Source: Dunaliella salina (Eukaryota > Chlorophyta > Chlorophyceae > Chlamydomonadales > Dunaliellaceae). Taken from it: a DNA stretch of 13,155 nucleotides. The stretch's first letter is position 1. Each line of letters opens with the position of its first letter. Below are positions 1 through 7,606 of this stretch, one piece after another. The DNA is taken from assembly GCA_002284615.2 (NCBI GenBank), contig MU069558.1:481374-494528 (forward strand), given 5' to 3'. A model generated the notes under the pieces. That model was given only the letters and a program-made list of their open reading frames with translations, searched no databases and was not told the origin of the DNA. The translations under genes were made by a program, and so were the position numbers.

Positions 1-938
1 CTCTTCTGCCGCTCTGCTGGCGGCTTAGCGTCTGATCTAGGTGGCAAATACTTTGGCATGCGGGGACGGCTGTGGGCCTATTTCATCCTCCAGGTGATGA
101 AGNGTTCGTTTTGCTGGATGTNTTCTGCGNAATGAGATGGATTCTTTGTTTTAAGCTCCTGACTTCCCAGGCAAATTGCGAGTCTGTGCATTTTCTGTAC
201 ATCCCACCAACCCTTTTCTCACATGGTNAGCTACCTCCCATTGACANGATTNNTAANTNAAGTTATTGTCATGNGTCTCTCCCCATGCGCAGTTGTGTGC
301 TGGTGCCCTGTCTATTGTCTTGGGCAATGTGGATGACACCCTGGGTGGCACCATTGCTGTCATGATTGTCTTCTCTGCTTTCGTGCAAAGCGCGGAGGGT
401 GCTTGCTACGGTGTTGTTCCATTTGTTTCTCGACGCTCCTACGGAGTTGTGGCTGGCATGGTGGGCGCTGGTGGCAACACTGGATCTGCAGTGACCCAGG
501 CCCTTTTCTTCGCAGACAACCCTGGCTTGAAGTGAGTAGAGTGCTGGCATGTTGTCGGTACTTTTTCCTTTACATCCAGAGTTGTTTTGTGCTTAAAGTT
601 CTGACATGCAGTTGGAATGGGCAATTCTGATCCTGGCCTGACTTCATGTTGATAGGGTTGGATGGGATAAGGTGTTTCTTGAAATTTCACCATGGACCAT
701 TGAAATGGTGTGTGTTCGCAGGATGAGCACTCAGGATGGGCTTGTATGGATGGGTGTCATGATTATGGCAGTGACATGCACCTTGTGCTCTCTGCACTGG
801 CCTGCATGGGGAGGTATGCTCACTCCAGCCAACCCCAGTGCCACTGAGGAAGACTACTACTTGTCTGATTGGGAGCCTGAGGTGAGAGCATTGGTGCTGC
901 CATGCCCAAATAATTGTTTGCATTTTTCAAGCCTCTTG

Positions 939-977
<39 letters not shown>

Positions 978-1384
978 GTGTCGCATGTCATGAAAGATGC
1001 AATGCCTTTAGGTTCCTGCATTTTTAACCTTGCAACCACCTGTTGACCTGTCCTTATTCCAGGAAGTGGCAGCGAACCTGCACATTCCTTCCCTGCGATT
1101 TGCTATGGAGAGCAAGTCAATGCGCGGCAAAGCCAACTACGCCAAATTCATGGTGAGCACCTCATCCTTGGCAGTGTTGCAGCAAATGCAAGCTTAGGCT
1201 AGTTAAGAATTGAAAAGGGAAAAAGAAGCAATAAACCTCATCAACCTCTACTTAATTGAAAGAGAATCATGCGTAACAACCCTCTTGCTCTCCCCTATGT
1301 TCACAGGCTGAGAACTCGGTCAAGGAAGGAAGCGAGGACTCGGATACTGTCCCTGTCAAAGACATCAAAACTGACTCCCAGTAA
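1..1384 (+). CDS. NRT2: NRT2-family high-affinity nitrate transporter (C-terminal part, 5 exons)
   Basis: This is a plasma-membrane MFS transporter of the nitrate/nitrite porter (NNP) family, which takes up nitrate with protons. Exons read 1-93, 293-531, 722-881, 1063-1152 and 1307-1384 (TAA). Every intron is GT...YAG (94-292, 532-721, 882-1062, 1153-1306). The joins keep one frame, with one split codon (AA|G), and give 219 residues, about 40% of a usual NRT2 of roughly 500-550. Exon 1 holds the cytoplasmic loop RSAGGLASDLGGKYFGMRGR, typical of NRT2. Exon 2 holds two membrane segments, the VVPFVSRRS loop, and the second nitrate signature GMVGAGGNTGSAVTQ (GxxGxGGNxG). Exon 3 holds the last membrane helix (WMGVMIMAVTCTLCSL) and then HWPAWGGM. 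Exons 4 and 5 are a hydrophilic cytosolic tail with an acidic, Ser/Asp-rich end (EGSEDSD). The gene begins left of the window. No frameshift or internal stop is seen, so it looks functional. The paralogue number cannot be assigned. Confidence 0.93.
941..976 (+). repeat. (GT)18 microsatellite in NRT2 intron 3
   Basis: Eighteen uninterrupted GT units lie inside the third visible intron (882-1062), about 60 bases after the donor site. The tract is purely intronic, although one read-through frame across it stays open. Confidence 0.95.
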
Positions 1385-1541
1385 GAGTTGGTGCTAATCT
1401 AGCTTCCACGGCAACTCTCCTGGATTTATGTTCATATGTCTTCATTCACTGTAGGTACAGGTCAGCACATCACAAAACATGTGCCCTGCTGGGGTTGCTT
1501 CTAGAAACCTAAAATCTTAGGCTAATCGTTTTACAATGCTA

Positions 1542-1546
1542 TGTAA
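1542..1546 (+). promoter_or_regulatory. Candidate polyadenylation signal TGTAA for NRT2
   Basis: TGTAA is the usual polyadenylation word in chlorophycean algae. This is the first copy on the + strand after the NRT2 stop codon, about 158 bases downstream, a normal 3' UTR distance. Further copies occur at 1860-1864 and 2055-2059, so the true cleavage site is uncertain. Confidence 0.5.
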
Positions 1547-2721
1547 ATGTGTGTGGCAGTGTATGTGAGGTTTGGTTCCGGTTGTTTGTGTTGGAAATGA
1601 ATGCAGTACGTAGCAGTCTACACATGTTCACTGCATCCTTTCATTTGCATACATGGTGATTGGCTATCACTGCCGGCAAGGACTGTTGAGTCATTCTTCA
1701 ATGCACGCTGGTTGTGTGTCTAGCGTAAATTTGTCCTCCCCACCGTCAGGAAAAATCTCTAGAACCTTATCATTTAGTTATAAAGTGAGTTCCAAAAATT
1801 AATAATGATAGCCTTCATATTGAACTGTCACATCAATTTTGCTAAATGTATGGTGGGAATGTAACAATTTTTCACTTTCCCCTGTCATGTTTTGAAAATC
1901 TTGGTACATTTACCTTGTTGACAGTGCTTACCTCCATGACTTTTTCCTCCCTTCAAGGAAGGGGAAATTACTACTGCTCTCGTGCGTGGATGTATGTTTG
2001 GAGTTATAATGATGTTGAACTTTTATAGAATTACAATGCGGTGGTACGGAAAAATGTAAAATCACGATGATGTGTTCAGGTTAGAATTGGGTATAACCTA
2101 CAGCCAGGTTGTGTGGCTGCTAAGCCTTATGGACTCTACCATTCAAAGAATTAATATCCATGAGATTACAGATTAAAAAAAATGTCATTACTAATAATAG
2201 TACTGGGACATTAGTATGGTCCTGAAAGAAATGAAACACAACCTCAAGAGGTATGGTGAATATATTTATTATATACGTATTGATAATAAGTGTCTCGTCA
2301 TGCAAAACTCTATGAGCAGAAAGATCTAGTAAACAGAGATGTATAAGACCGAAGAAGGTAAATGAGTGTAAGAACAAAGATGTAGAACATGTTTTTCACT
2401 TAGGAACGTTTCTTAAATTACATTTATCACAAACTGAAGTATCCTCGCTAAACTGATGTTTCAACTCTTAGGATGTGTGCATACCATGCAGAGTAAAGAC
2501 AGAAAAAGGCGATGTATGAGTTGAAGGTTTCACAAGGAGAGCTAGTATGGTTGATACTTGACTAAATTGTTCACACAATCAGTGTACTCTAACAAGCCAC
2601 ATTCCAAACACCTCGTAACCCTTTTCTCAGATTGACAATAAACTTCTTCAATGGATTTTCTGAACGCACCCATAATTCAGACATAATGATTGCAAAAGCC
2701 CCCGGCAAGTGCCCTGTAAGG
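1547..2721. other. Intergenic DNA, AT-rich, no gene recognised
   Basis: No exon-like coding block, RNA gene or clear repeat was seen. From about 2120 to 2700 the base composition becomes distinctly AT-rich. The open frames here, such as 2120-2377 on the - strand, are low-complexity hydrophobic translations with no recognisable motif. Confidence 0.6.
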
Positions 2722-3381
2722 TGAAACCTAGTATACACAGACATAGGAAACGAGTTTAAGCTTGCTCAACACAACCTCCAACTCCCTACACATGCCTGAA
2801 ACAGAACTTGTCCTGCTCACTTCTTCCCTCGTAACCTTCCAGAGAAGAAAATATTCCATTCCACTCGACCAGATGTTGTTTTCATCACTCCTTTTAATGC
2901 CAATCATATTTCAAACGGTGTTTCTCCTACCAATTCCCATCACGCTTTGTGCAGCTCCCCATAGAGAACCACCACACCTAACCACATGAGGCAATCCCAT
3001 CAACTTCATGCAAATAACCGTCATGTGCACCTAATACAAGTCAAGTTCTGTGAAGATAAAGGGCCAGAGCATCAGTTCGACGCGGCAAAGCAGCAGCATG
3101 CAATCCTTTGTAAACTTATTAACACTAAAGCCGTTGTAATTCACCCTATTCTCCTGGGAGTAGGTGGAAATATTTACGCTAAGCATACCCTGAAGCAAAT
3201 CAAACAACTAAGATTGGATCACTAGCGTGCCACAAAGCTTGCTCAACAACTCCATGCCCACTCTGTTCAATATGCCCACAAACTAGTCTCCACACGCTGC
3301 GCTATTGAAAACGAGAGTACTTCCCACAGCCAGATTCTAGAGCCAAGTGCTCCTAGTAACCCTCCAGATCCACATTGGCTT
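2722..3381 (+). pseudogene. Decayed PD-(D/E)XK nuclease-like domain, probably from a LINE-like retroelement
   Basis: One reading frame (position mod 3 = 1) carries a coherent protein relic across three stop codons (TGA 2797-2799, TAG 2962-2964, TAG 3223-3225). In order it shows KLAQHNLQLPTHA, RNLPEKKIFHSTRPDVVFI, HVHLIQVKFCEDKGPEHQF, HPILLGVGGNIYAKHTLKQI and, after the third stop, RATKLAQQLHAHSVQYAHKL to NPPDPHW. The spacing of RPDVV and (E)VK fits a PD-(D/E)XK nuclease fold. The E of the (D/E)XK motif is replaced by Q (LIQVK), so the active site would be damaged even without the stops. I recall very similar peptides at the C-termini of LINE-like proteins in volvocalean algae, where such a domain would nick target DNA. 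That assignment is from memory. The frame that includes ATG 2762 is a shadow of this one. Confidence 0.6.
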
Positions 3382-3417
3382 TCTCTTCTTCATACCTTGC
3401 GGTGAAGGGGACTCATG

Positions 3418-3541
3418 GCTCTTTTTTGCGCCAATGTGTCTCTTTTTCCTTAATTGATGTAGGGAGAGTCTCTCTGCCTACGTAGTTTTTCTTTTCTTTT
3501 CCTTTCTTATGGTTGATAGTGTTTTGTAGACTGCTGACTTC
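3418..3541 (+). repeat. Intron-like dispersed segment, copy A
   Basis: The segment contains CCTTAATTGATGTAGGGAG, then TCTCTGCCTAYGTAG, then a long pyrimidine tract and a TTTTGTAG that could be a 3' splice site just before the TnpB/Fanzor-like relic. Copy B at 6405-6490 is the same sequence on the opposite strand with only scattered differences over about 75 bases. On the other strand both copies translate to GRETLPTSIKEK, which probably reflects the shared DNA and not a shared protein. Confidence 0.65.
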
Positions 3542-3927
3542 GACAAGGTTGTGCGTGTCCTGATGTAAAAGTGCAAGGAGCGGCAGGACCAGAAGCACCA
3601 CCACCAGCAGCAGCAGGCAGAGTCTCCTGCAAGCACTGGCATGGTGCAGGGTCGGGGTGCTCCTGCAGGGGCAGCGGGAGGGGAACACCAGCAGGGGGCA
3701 GTTTTGGAGGGGGGGTCAGTGATGGAGGGGGGAGGGGAAGGGAGGGATCATGCTGCAGGCCTTCGTGCACGGTGCGCCACTGTGAAAAAAACACAAGAGG
3801 CGTACCAGCTGCACCGGGACGTGAATGCAGCATGGAACCTCGTAGAAGTGGGTGCAGCCATGTATGCGGGCTTCCTCGGCCTGCATACTTGACGCGTGCG
3901 CACATTGCGGCACAGCCGCCTGGTTAG
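3542..3927 (+). pseudogene. TnpB/Fanzor-like nuclease, C-terminal remnant
   Basis: Fanzor proteins are eukaryotic relatives of the bacterial TnpB RNA-guided nucleases and are carried by mobile elements. Only the extreme C-terminus is seen. The frame starts DKVVRVLM, meets a stop (TAA 3566-3568), and passes through a low-complexity stretch of His, Gln and Gly (about 3570-3760). It ends in KKTQEAYQLHRDVNAAWNLV (about 3782-3841), which matches the RuvC-III block whose Asp is catalytic and which normally reads (H/N)RDxNAAxN. It stops at 3890-3892. A shift of one base near 3867 gives the frame PRPAYLTRAHIAAQPPG to 3927, which looks like the usual family tail, so a frameshift is likely. The Zn-ribbon cysteine pairs expected just before HRDVNAA are missing; the Gly-rich block stands there instead. 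RuvC-I and RuvC-II are absent. It is dead, and the family call rests on one motif plus the tail. Confidence 0.55.
3704..3748 (+). other. G-rich tract with G-quadruplex potential
   Basis: At least four runs of three or more G occur within 45 bases on the + strand, inside the Gly-rich part of the TnpB/Fanzor-like relic. The pattern fits G-quadruplex rules. No function is implied. Confidence 0.5.
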
Positions 3928-4045
3928 CTTGCGCTGCCCGATAACGACATGCAGCTGAGACTTGTTCGTCAAGTCCACAGTTGATTTTGTGTCTCTGCAA
4001 TCTGTTGGTTGCTTCTGGTGCCATTTTCCTTCAGGAATCCCACAC

Positions 4046-4050
4046 TGTAA
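4046..4050 (+). promoter_or_regulatory. Possible polyadenylation signal TGTAA after the TnpB/Fanzor-like relic
   Basis: A TGTAA lies about 120 to 155 bases after the two possible ends of the relic frame. It is a short word and may be chance. Confidence 0.25.
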
Positions 4051-4344
4051 ACCCTCGAGCCAGTTTGGGTTATTATGAAAGAGACTTTGCTTTCCTACAT
4101 TATTCCAAATGGCAAAAAGCTGCATGCTTTTTTTAAGTGAGGAGGAAGGTAGGTCTGGGGTTGTTGGAATGTTAAGCTTTTGGAGGGGAGTTTGGCAAGA
4201 ATTGGCATGGTCAGGGTAATGTGAGAACCTGTATATGCATCCTTTCTTGTTCCATCCCATCTGGCTGGGGAGGAGCATGAAGGCAGCAGTTTGGGTAACT
4301 GTGCTAGCGATGGAAGGCAGGGCATGCATGACAAGGTAGTAAAT

Positions 4345-4572
4345 TGATTCATCATCCTAGGTAGGGTGGCAAAAAGAGAAGCCTACGAATTTGGTTGCAA
4401 ACATATCGGAGTTGATCCCAGAAACTCTGTCTCGAGCATAAGGGCTCCAGTACGCTTTGAAGTGGATGTCATAATCAATGGGGCTCGCATGGGGCTTTCC
4501 TTTGGTAACCAGTGCATAGCGCGTCAGGCTCTAAGAGAGTATACTGATGCGCGCAAAGAGTTGGTTTCCTAA
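4345..4572 (+). CDS. Unidentified small ORF or exon relic
   Basis: The frame is open from after TGA 4345-4347 to TAA 4570-4572. The first candidate start codon is GTG 4366, and the upstream ATCATCCTAG could be a splice acceptor. The roughly 68-residue translation is mixed and protein-like, not repetitive. It contains GCKHIGVDPRNSVSSIRAPV, FEVDVIINGARMGLSFGNQ and ARQALREYTDARKELVS, with alternating hydrophobic residues and a basic/acidic helix-like end. I do not recognise the family. It lies between mobile-element relics, so an exon of another element is the likeliest origin. No ATG start and no neighbouring exon were found. Confidence 0.35.
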
Positions 4573-5051
4573 ATTTTTTGATTGCCTCTTCCAAGGTGTG
4601 AAGTGTACCTGTGTAGAAGTCCCATGATTTCTGTTGCTTAAATTTGAACAGGGGGCTGAATGGAGGTGTGGATATCAGCTTGTCTGGCCGCAATATATGC
4701 TTGAAGCAGGATTTGTAGGCGGTGAGGGGTGACAATCCCTGCGCATTTTCCTTTGGTGTCATAAATACATGCAGCTTGAGCGATTAATGCAAGAGAAATT
4801 TTGATCCCGGAACCAGGTCAAAGTGTGCCTAGGTCAAAGTATGCCTCCTTGCGCATGAGGTGGCCCTGCGTCGGAAAGTTTTGGTTTCTCTGATTTGGTC
4901 TGAAGAGGTCTGATTCAGAGGGTGCCTCCGATTGGCCTCTGAATTAGAGAGAAGGTGGTCTGATTCAGAGGCTGCCACTATATAGCATCTCGAAGAGCCT
5001 CTGATGATGGTCTGATTCAGAATCAAGCTGGTCTGATTCAGACTAACGTAA

Positions 5052-5144
5052 CTTGGCCCCATCTGCCTATTCACACAATGCCTGAACTGCCTCTGAATCA
5101 GTGTTCAACTTCTCAGAGCCAGACAAATTCATCGAAGTTCCCAT
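5052..5144 (+). repeat. 93-bp direct repeat, copy 1
   Basis: It aligns without gaps to 5474-5566 at an offset of 422 bases, with roughly 78% identity by eye. The best shared stretch is TCACACAATGCCTGAAYTGC. This points to an old tandem duplication with a unit of about 420 bases. Confidence 0.8.
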
Positions 5145-5473
5145 CTGCCTTGTGATGGACCCTCTGAAGGCGCCCTGAATCAGAGTAAGTCTGAACTGGA
5201 CACCTTTCTTATCATGAAAAAAGAAGGAAAAAGCTCTGGAGGGGGTCTGGATGAGAGCTGAGCAGACCAGCAAGGCTTTGAAGAGGGTCTCAATCAGAGA
5301 CATTGTGCGACTGAACAGTCAAAGATGGCTGAGGACCCGAGGGTCTGATTCAGAGGAAAAAGGGTCTGATTGGGATCTGGCTAGTAGTCTAAATCAGACA
5401 CCTGTCTTGGTGGGAATCAGACGAAAAGGGCTCTGAAGAGGTATGAATCAGAGTAACGATTGTCTGATTCAAA

Positions 5474-5566
5474 CTTTGCCCCAACTGCCTTCTCACACAA
5501 TGCCTGAATTGCCTAGGCATCAGAGTCCATTTTCTCAGAATCATTCCAATTCATCTAGATTCCCAT
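5474..5566 (+). repeat. 93-bp direct repeat, copy 2
   Basis: This is the partner of 5052-5144. The palindromic word inside copy 1 (5092) has decayed here to TAGGCATCAGA, which suggests that the word is no longer maintained. Confidence 0.8.
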
Positions 5567-5799
5567 AAAAAGTTCGGATGAAGAACACCCATCTGTTTCA
5601 GAACTACCTTCTGAAGTGGCTCTGATTCAGAGGGTGCTAAGTCTGTGATGCAAAAGGTGGTTTGTTTTTGCACCTGCCACTGTTGATGGTGGGGAAACAT
5701 GTTGCAAGGCCTTTTGCAGACAGTGCGGCTTGTCCTGCGCATGCACAGCCTATGAATGAGCTCATTATCTACAAGATAGATGTATATGTATTTATAATT

Positions 5800-5882
5800 G
5801 TGTTCCTCTGCCACGAAATTGTGATAGAGCGGTTGTGCTGTGTTGAGAAGCGTGAAGTACATGGTTTGAATCTCATTCTGCA
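5800..5882 (+). repeat. Weak tRNA-like / SINE-like Pol III boxes
   Basis: GAAATTGTGATAGAGCGG resembles the D-arm region (A box) of a tRNA. About 25 bases after it, GGTTTGAATCT resembles a B box (GGTTCGAATCC with one T-loop change). Box order and spacing fit a tRNA-derived promoter. The acceptor and T stems do not pair well, so it is not a working tRNA. A decayed tRNA-derived SINE or chance are both possible. Confidence 0.25.
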
Positions 5883-6147
5883 CAATTTCTCAAACCTTCA
5901 AATAGGGGTAGGGGTCCTGATGAGGGTCTGAATCAGTGATGTCAGGCTAGGAAGCGAAGGATCTGGATCAGAGGGAAAAGGGTCTGATTGGCCCGGGGGT
6001 CTGCGTATTTGTTTGAATCAGACACCTCCTATGTGGCTAAATCAGAGCCTATCAGAAGTCATCCCTCTATATCAGAGCAGTTCCAGAGAAACAAAACTTA
6101 CCGACGTGGGTTGTGAGCCAGTGTTTATTTGGATGCTTGGTGGCTTC

Positions 6148-6169
6148 CTTGAAACCTTAGGGTTTCAAG
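6148..6169. other. Inverted repeat, 9-bp stem with 4-base loop
   Basis: CTTGAAACC and GGTTTCAAG flank TTAG. The hairpin overlaps the stop codon of the chromodomain-like relic on the - strand. It holds one TTAGGGTTT, which matches a plant-type telomere word only once. Confidence 0.6.
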
Positions 6170-6404
6170 CTTGACGAGTGAGATTGCCTACAATGATGTC
6201 AGCAGCTGGTGAGTATGGCTGTGGAAAAGCGAGGCTGTCTGTATGAGATTGCTCAAATTTGTTGACATGCTCTTTGCAATCTGGGTGTTTAAGGAGAATA
6301 GAGGTTGGTTTCCAAGTGGGGTGCCAGGTGACTGTGACCAATTCTGTTCCTCCTGTTGTCCTGGTCCTCTGCATCTTGTAAGAATTCGCAAGGTCAACAC
6401 AGTC
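6165..6404 (-). pseudogene. Chromodomain-like exon of a mobile element
   Basis: Directly after a strong 3' splice site on the - strand (pyrimidine tract then CTCAG at 6409-6405), a 79-residue frame opens and ends at 6165. It begins DCVDLANSYKMQRTRTTGG and continues ELVTVTWHPTWKPTSILLKH and DCKEHVNKFEQ. The order V-x-W, T-W-x-P, L, C and a closing helix with FE follows the C-terminal half of a chromodomain (VKWKG...TWEP...C..LI..FE), which in retroelements can bind histone marks and steer integration. The N-terminal strand of the domain would lie in an earlier exon, and I do not see it. This frame itself has no stop or shift, so it may be the last exon of a gene or of a young element. Homology is by motif only. 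Confidence 0.4.
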
Positions 6405-6490
6405 CTGAGTGGAAAAAAGAAAAAGAAAAAGAAAACCTACATAGGCAGAGAAACCCTCCCTACATCAATTAAGGAAAAGGGGCCACATAG
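6405..6490 (-). repeat. Intron-like dispersed segment, copy B
   Basis: On the - strand this reads CCTTAATTGATGTAGGGAG, then TCTCTGCCTATGTAGG, then an uninterrupted pyrimidine tract and CCACTCAG, a textbook 3' splice site. Copy A is at 3418-3541 on the + strand. The two copies precede different coding relics. Confidence 0.65.
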
Positions 6491-6499
6491 GTGCGCAGA

Positions 6500-7260
6500 C
6501 CGTATGACCCCCCCACCACAAAGTTCAGACTAAGAGAAGCACGACAAGCAGAGAAAGACAACAGGTTCATCAACAGAGAGCAGGAAAGTATCTAAAAGAC
6601 TGGAGTTCCAGACCTTCAACAACAAACAGAGTCCACACTGTCCAAATGAGCCTTCCAACCAAGGAAAGCCATGCCCAACAGTTGCGCATGGCGACTTCTG
6701 GCTGCTGGGCTGAACTTAAGCCTGCACATTTCATGCAGCTGCTGACCACAAACAGAAGCCTATGGAACAGCCCTCAGAACCCTCACAAGTGCCAACATAT
6801 TGCACAGTGCATGCCATGCCCGGCCCCCAGACCCCAGGCTCCACCCTCCACTTGCCTGATACCATCCATGCCTCTGCTCGCCTTGCCATCCCCGTCACTG
6901 CCTATACCACTCCTCCAACGTCCTGTGCATGCTCCGCATCCCAGGACCAGCTGCATTCCGCAACCTCTGCTAGCTCAAACCCCACGCTGCTGCCGCTGCT
7001 GCACGTTGCTGCGCGCTGCTGCCGCGTGGTCCACCGGCCCCACAGTCTTGAAAGAGCTCCACCTGTGTGCGGGGGTGTGAAGCTCAGTGCCGGCGCGAGG
7101 GTTCAGCCGCTGCATGGACGCGGGACAGTCCATGCAGCGTTACCCAGGTTGACCGCGTGGAGGTACCTCGCGCCGGGCTTTGCGATTGTGTCTCGCGCAC
7201 CCCAATGGACATATGCTCTGTCTGGATGCGTTTAATGGGGTGCAGAGGTTGTGATGAAGC
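6500..7260. other. GC-rich stretch with proline-rich open frames, no gene recognised
   Basis: Two overlapping + frames (6646-7080 and 6762-7235) are rich in Pro, Ser, Thr and Cys and overlap each other for 300 bases with no domain. The - strand here has interrupted peptides such as HEMCRLKFSPAARSRHAQ that may belong to the decayed element on that strand. Nothing can be assigned with confidence. Confidence 0.4.
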
Positions 7261-7265
7261 AGGCA

Positions 7266-7514
7266 TTACCAGCAATGTGTGCACTGACATGTATCACGTT
7301 GAGGCATGTCAGGAAATTCATGTTCTTCATTTTCCATGCTTTTGGGAGTCCAGCAGATTTGGCAGGTGTCATCCTGTATTTGGCTCCTGGAGAAGGGCTC
7401 AAGGTGAGCTATCTTAAGGCCTGTTCTTTGTAGCATTGGCAAAACCATTTTTCAATGATCATGGGTTCCCAGATAACCAGGTGTTTCGATTGTGAGTGTG
7501 CAGGTGAGGTACCT
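7266..7514 (-). pseudogene. Cys-rich, PHD-like zinc-binding fragment
   Basis: One - strand frame runs from about 7514 through a single stop (7454-7452) to TAA at 7266. It reads YLTCTLTIETPGYLG, then after the stop KMVLPMLQRTGLKIAHLEPF and DDTCQICWTPK, and ends FPDMPQRDTCQCTHCW. The first CxxC pair and the ending P-x(6)-C-x-C-x2-C-W resemble the two ends of a PHD finger, a histone-tail reader found in some algal retroelement proteins. The central Cys/His ligands are missing, so it would be an internally deleted finger. It lies upstream, on the same strand, of the chromodomain-like exon. It may be no more than a chance cluster of cysteines. Confidence 0.25.
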
Positions 7515-7606
7515 TTCCTTTTTCTGCTTAGCATTTGCCAGTTGAGGATGGCTTGAATTTCAAAGTTGTACTTCTAGAAGTTGTGTATTGCGTGAGGACC
7601 TTGAAG

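Larger units (their letters stand above)
4897..6075. repeat. Degenerate repeat field built on TCTGAWTCAGA
   Basis: The 11-base word TCTGATTCAGA occurs exactly at 4909, 4959, 5011, 5032, 5344 and 5621. One-base variants, in either orientation, occur at 5092, 5174, 5288, 5388, 5463, 5592, 5927 and 5962. The word is its own reverse complement apart from its centre base (TCTGA-W-TCAGA). Spacing is irregular. Larger duplications are nested in it: 5052-5144 with 5474-5566, and about 5342-5420 with about 5958-6040. The part at 5640-5900 lacks the word and may be an insertion. No coding function is seen. An old, internally duplicated non-autonomous element or satellite is the simplest reading. Confidence 0.75.

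Noticed and set aside
672..1046. 124-codon ORF over NRT2 exon 3
   Set aside because: Only 722-881 is exon; the rest is read-through into introns, including the GT microsatellite.
2120..2377. 85-codon hydrophobic ORF on the - strand
   Set aside because: AT-rich low-information sequence giving Leu/Phe/Ile residues by composition; no motif.
3413..3688. Shared peptide GRETLPTSIKEK on the - strand (and on the + strand at 6243-6533) as a conserved protein
   Set aside because: The underlying DNA is a shared intron-like repeat whose other strand has a pyrimidine tract and acceptor, so the peptide match is explained without coding.
3748..4329. 193-codon ORF on the - strand, the longest in the window
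   Set aside because: Its C-terminal third is antisense to the TnpB/Fanzor-like relic, the rest has no motif, and overlapping frames on the same strand are also open. It looks like chance in a GC-rich stretch.
6156..6167. Telomere-like TTAGGGTTT
   Set aside because: A single copy inside a hairpin, with no tandem repeats, so not an interstitial telomere.
6646..7235. Proline-rich ORFs of 144 and 157 codons
   Set aside because: Two overlapping frames are open at once, composition follows local GC and CT richness, and no domain or splice context was found.
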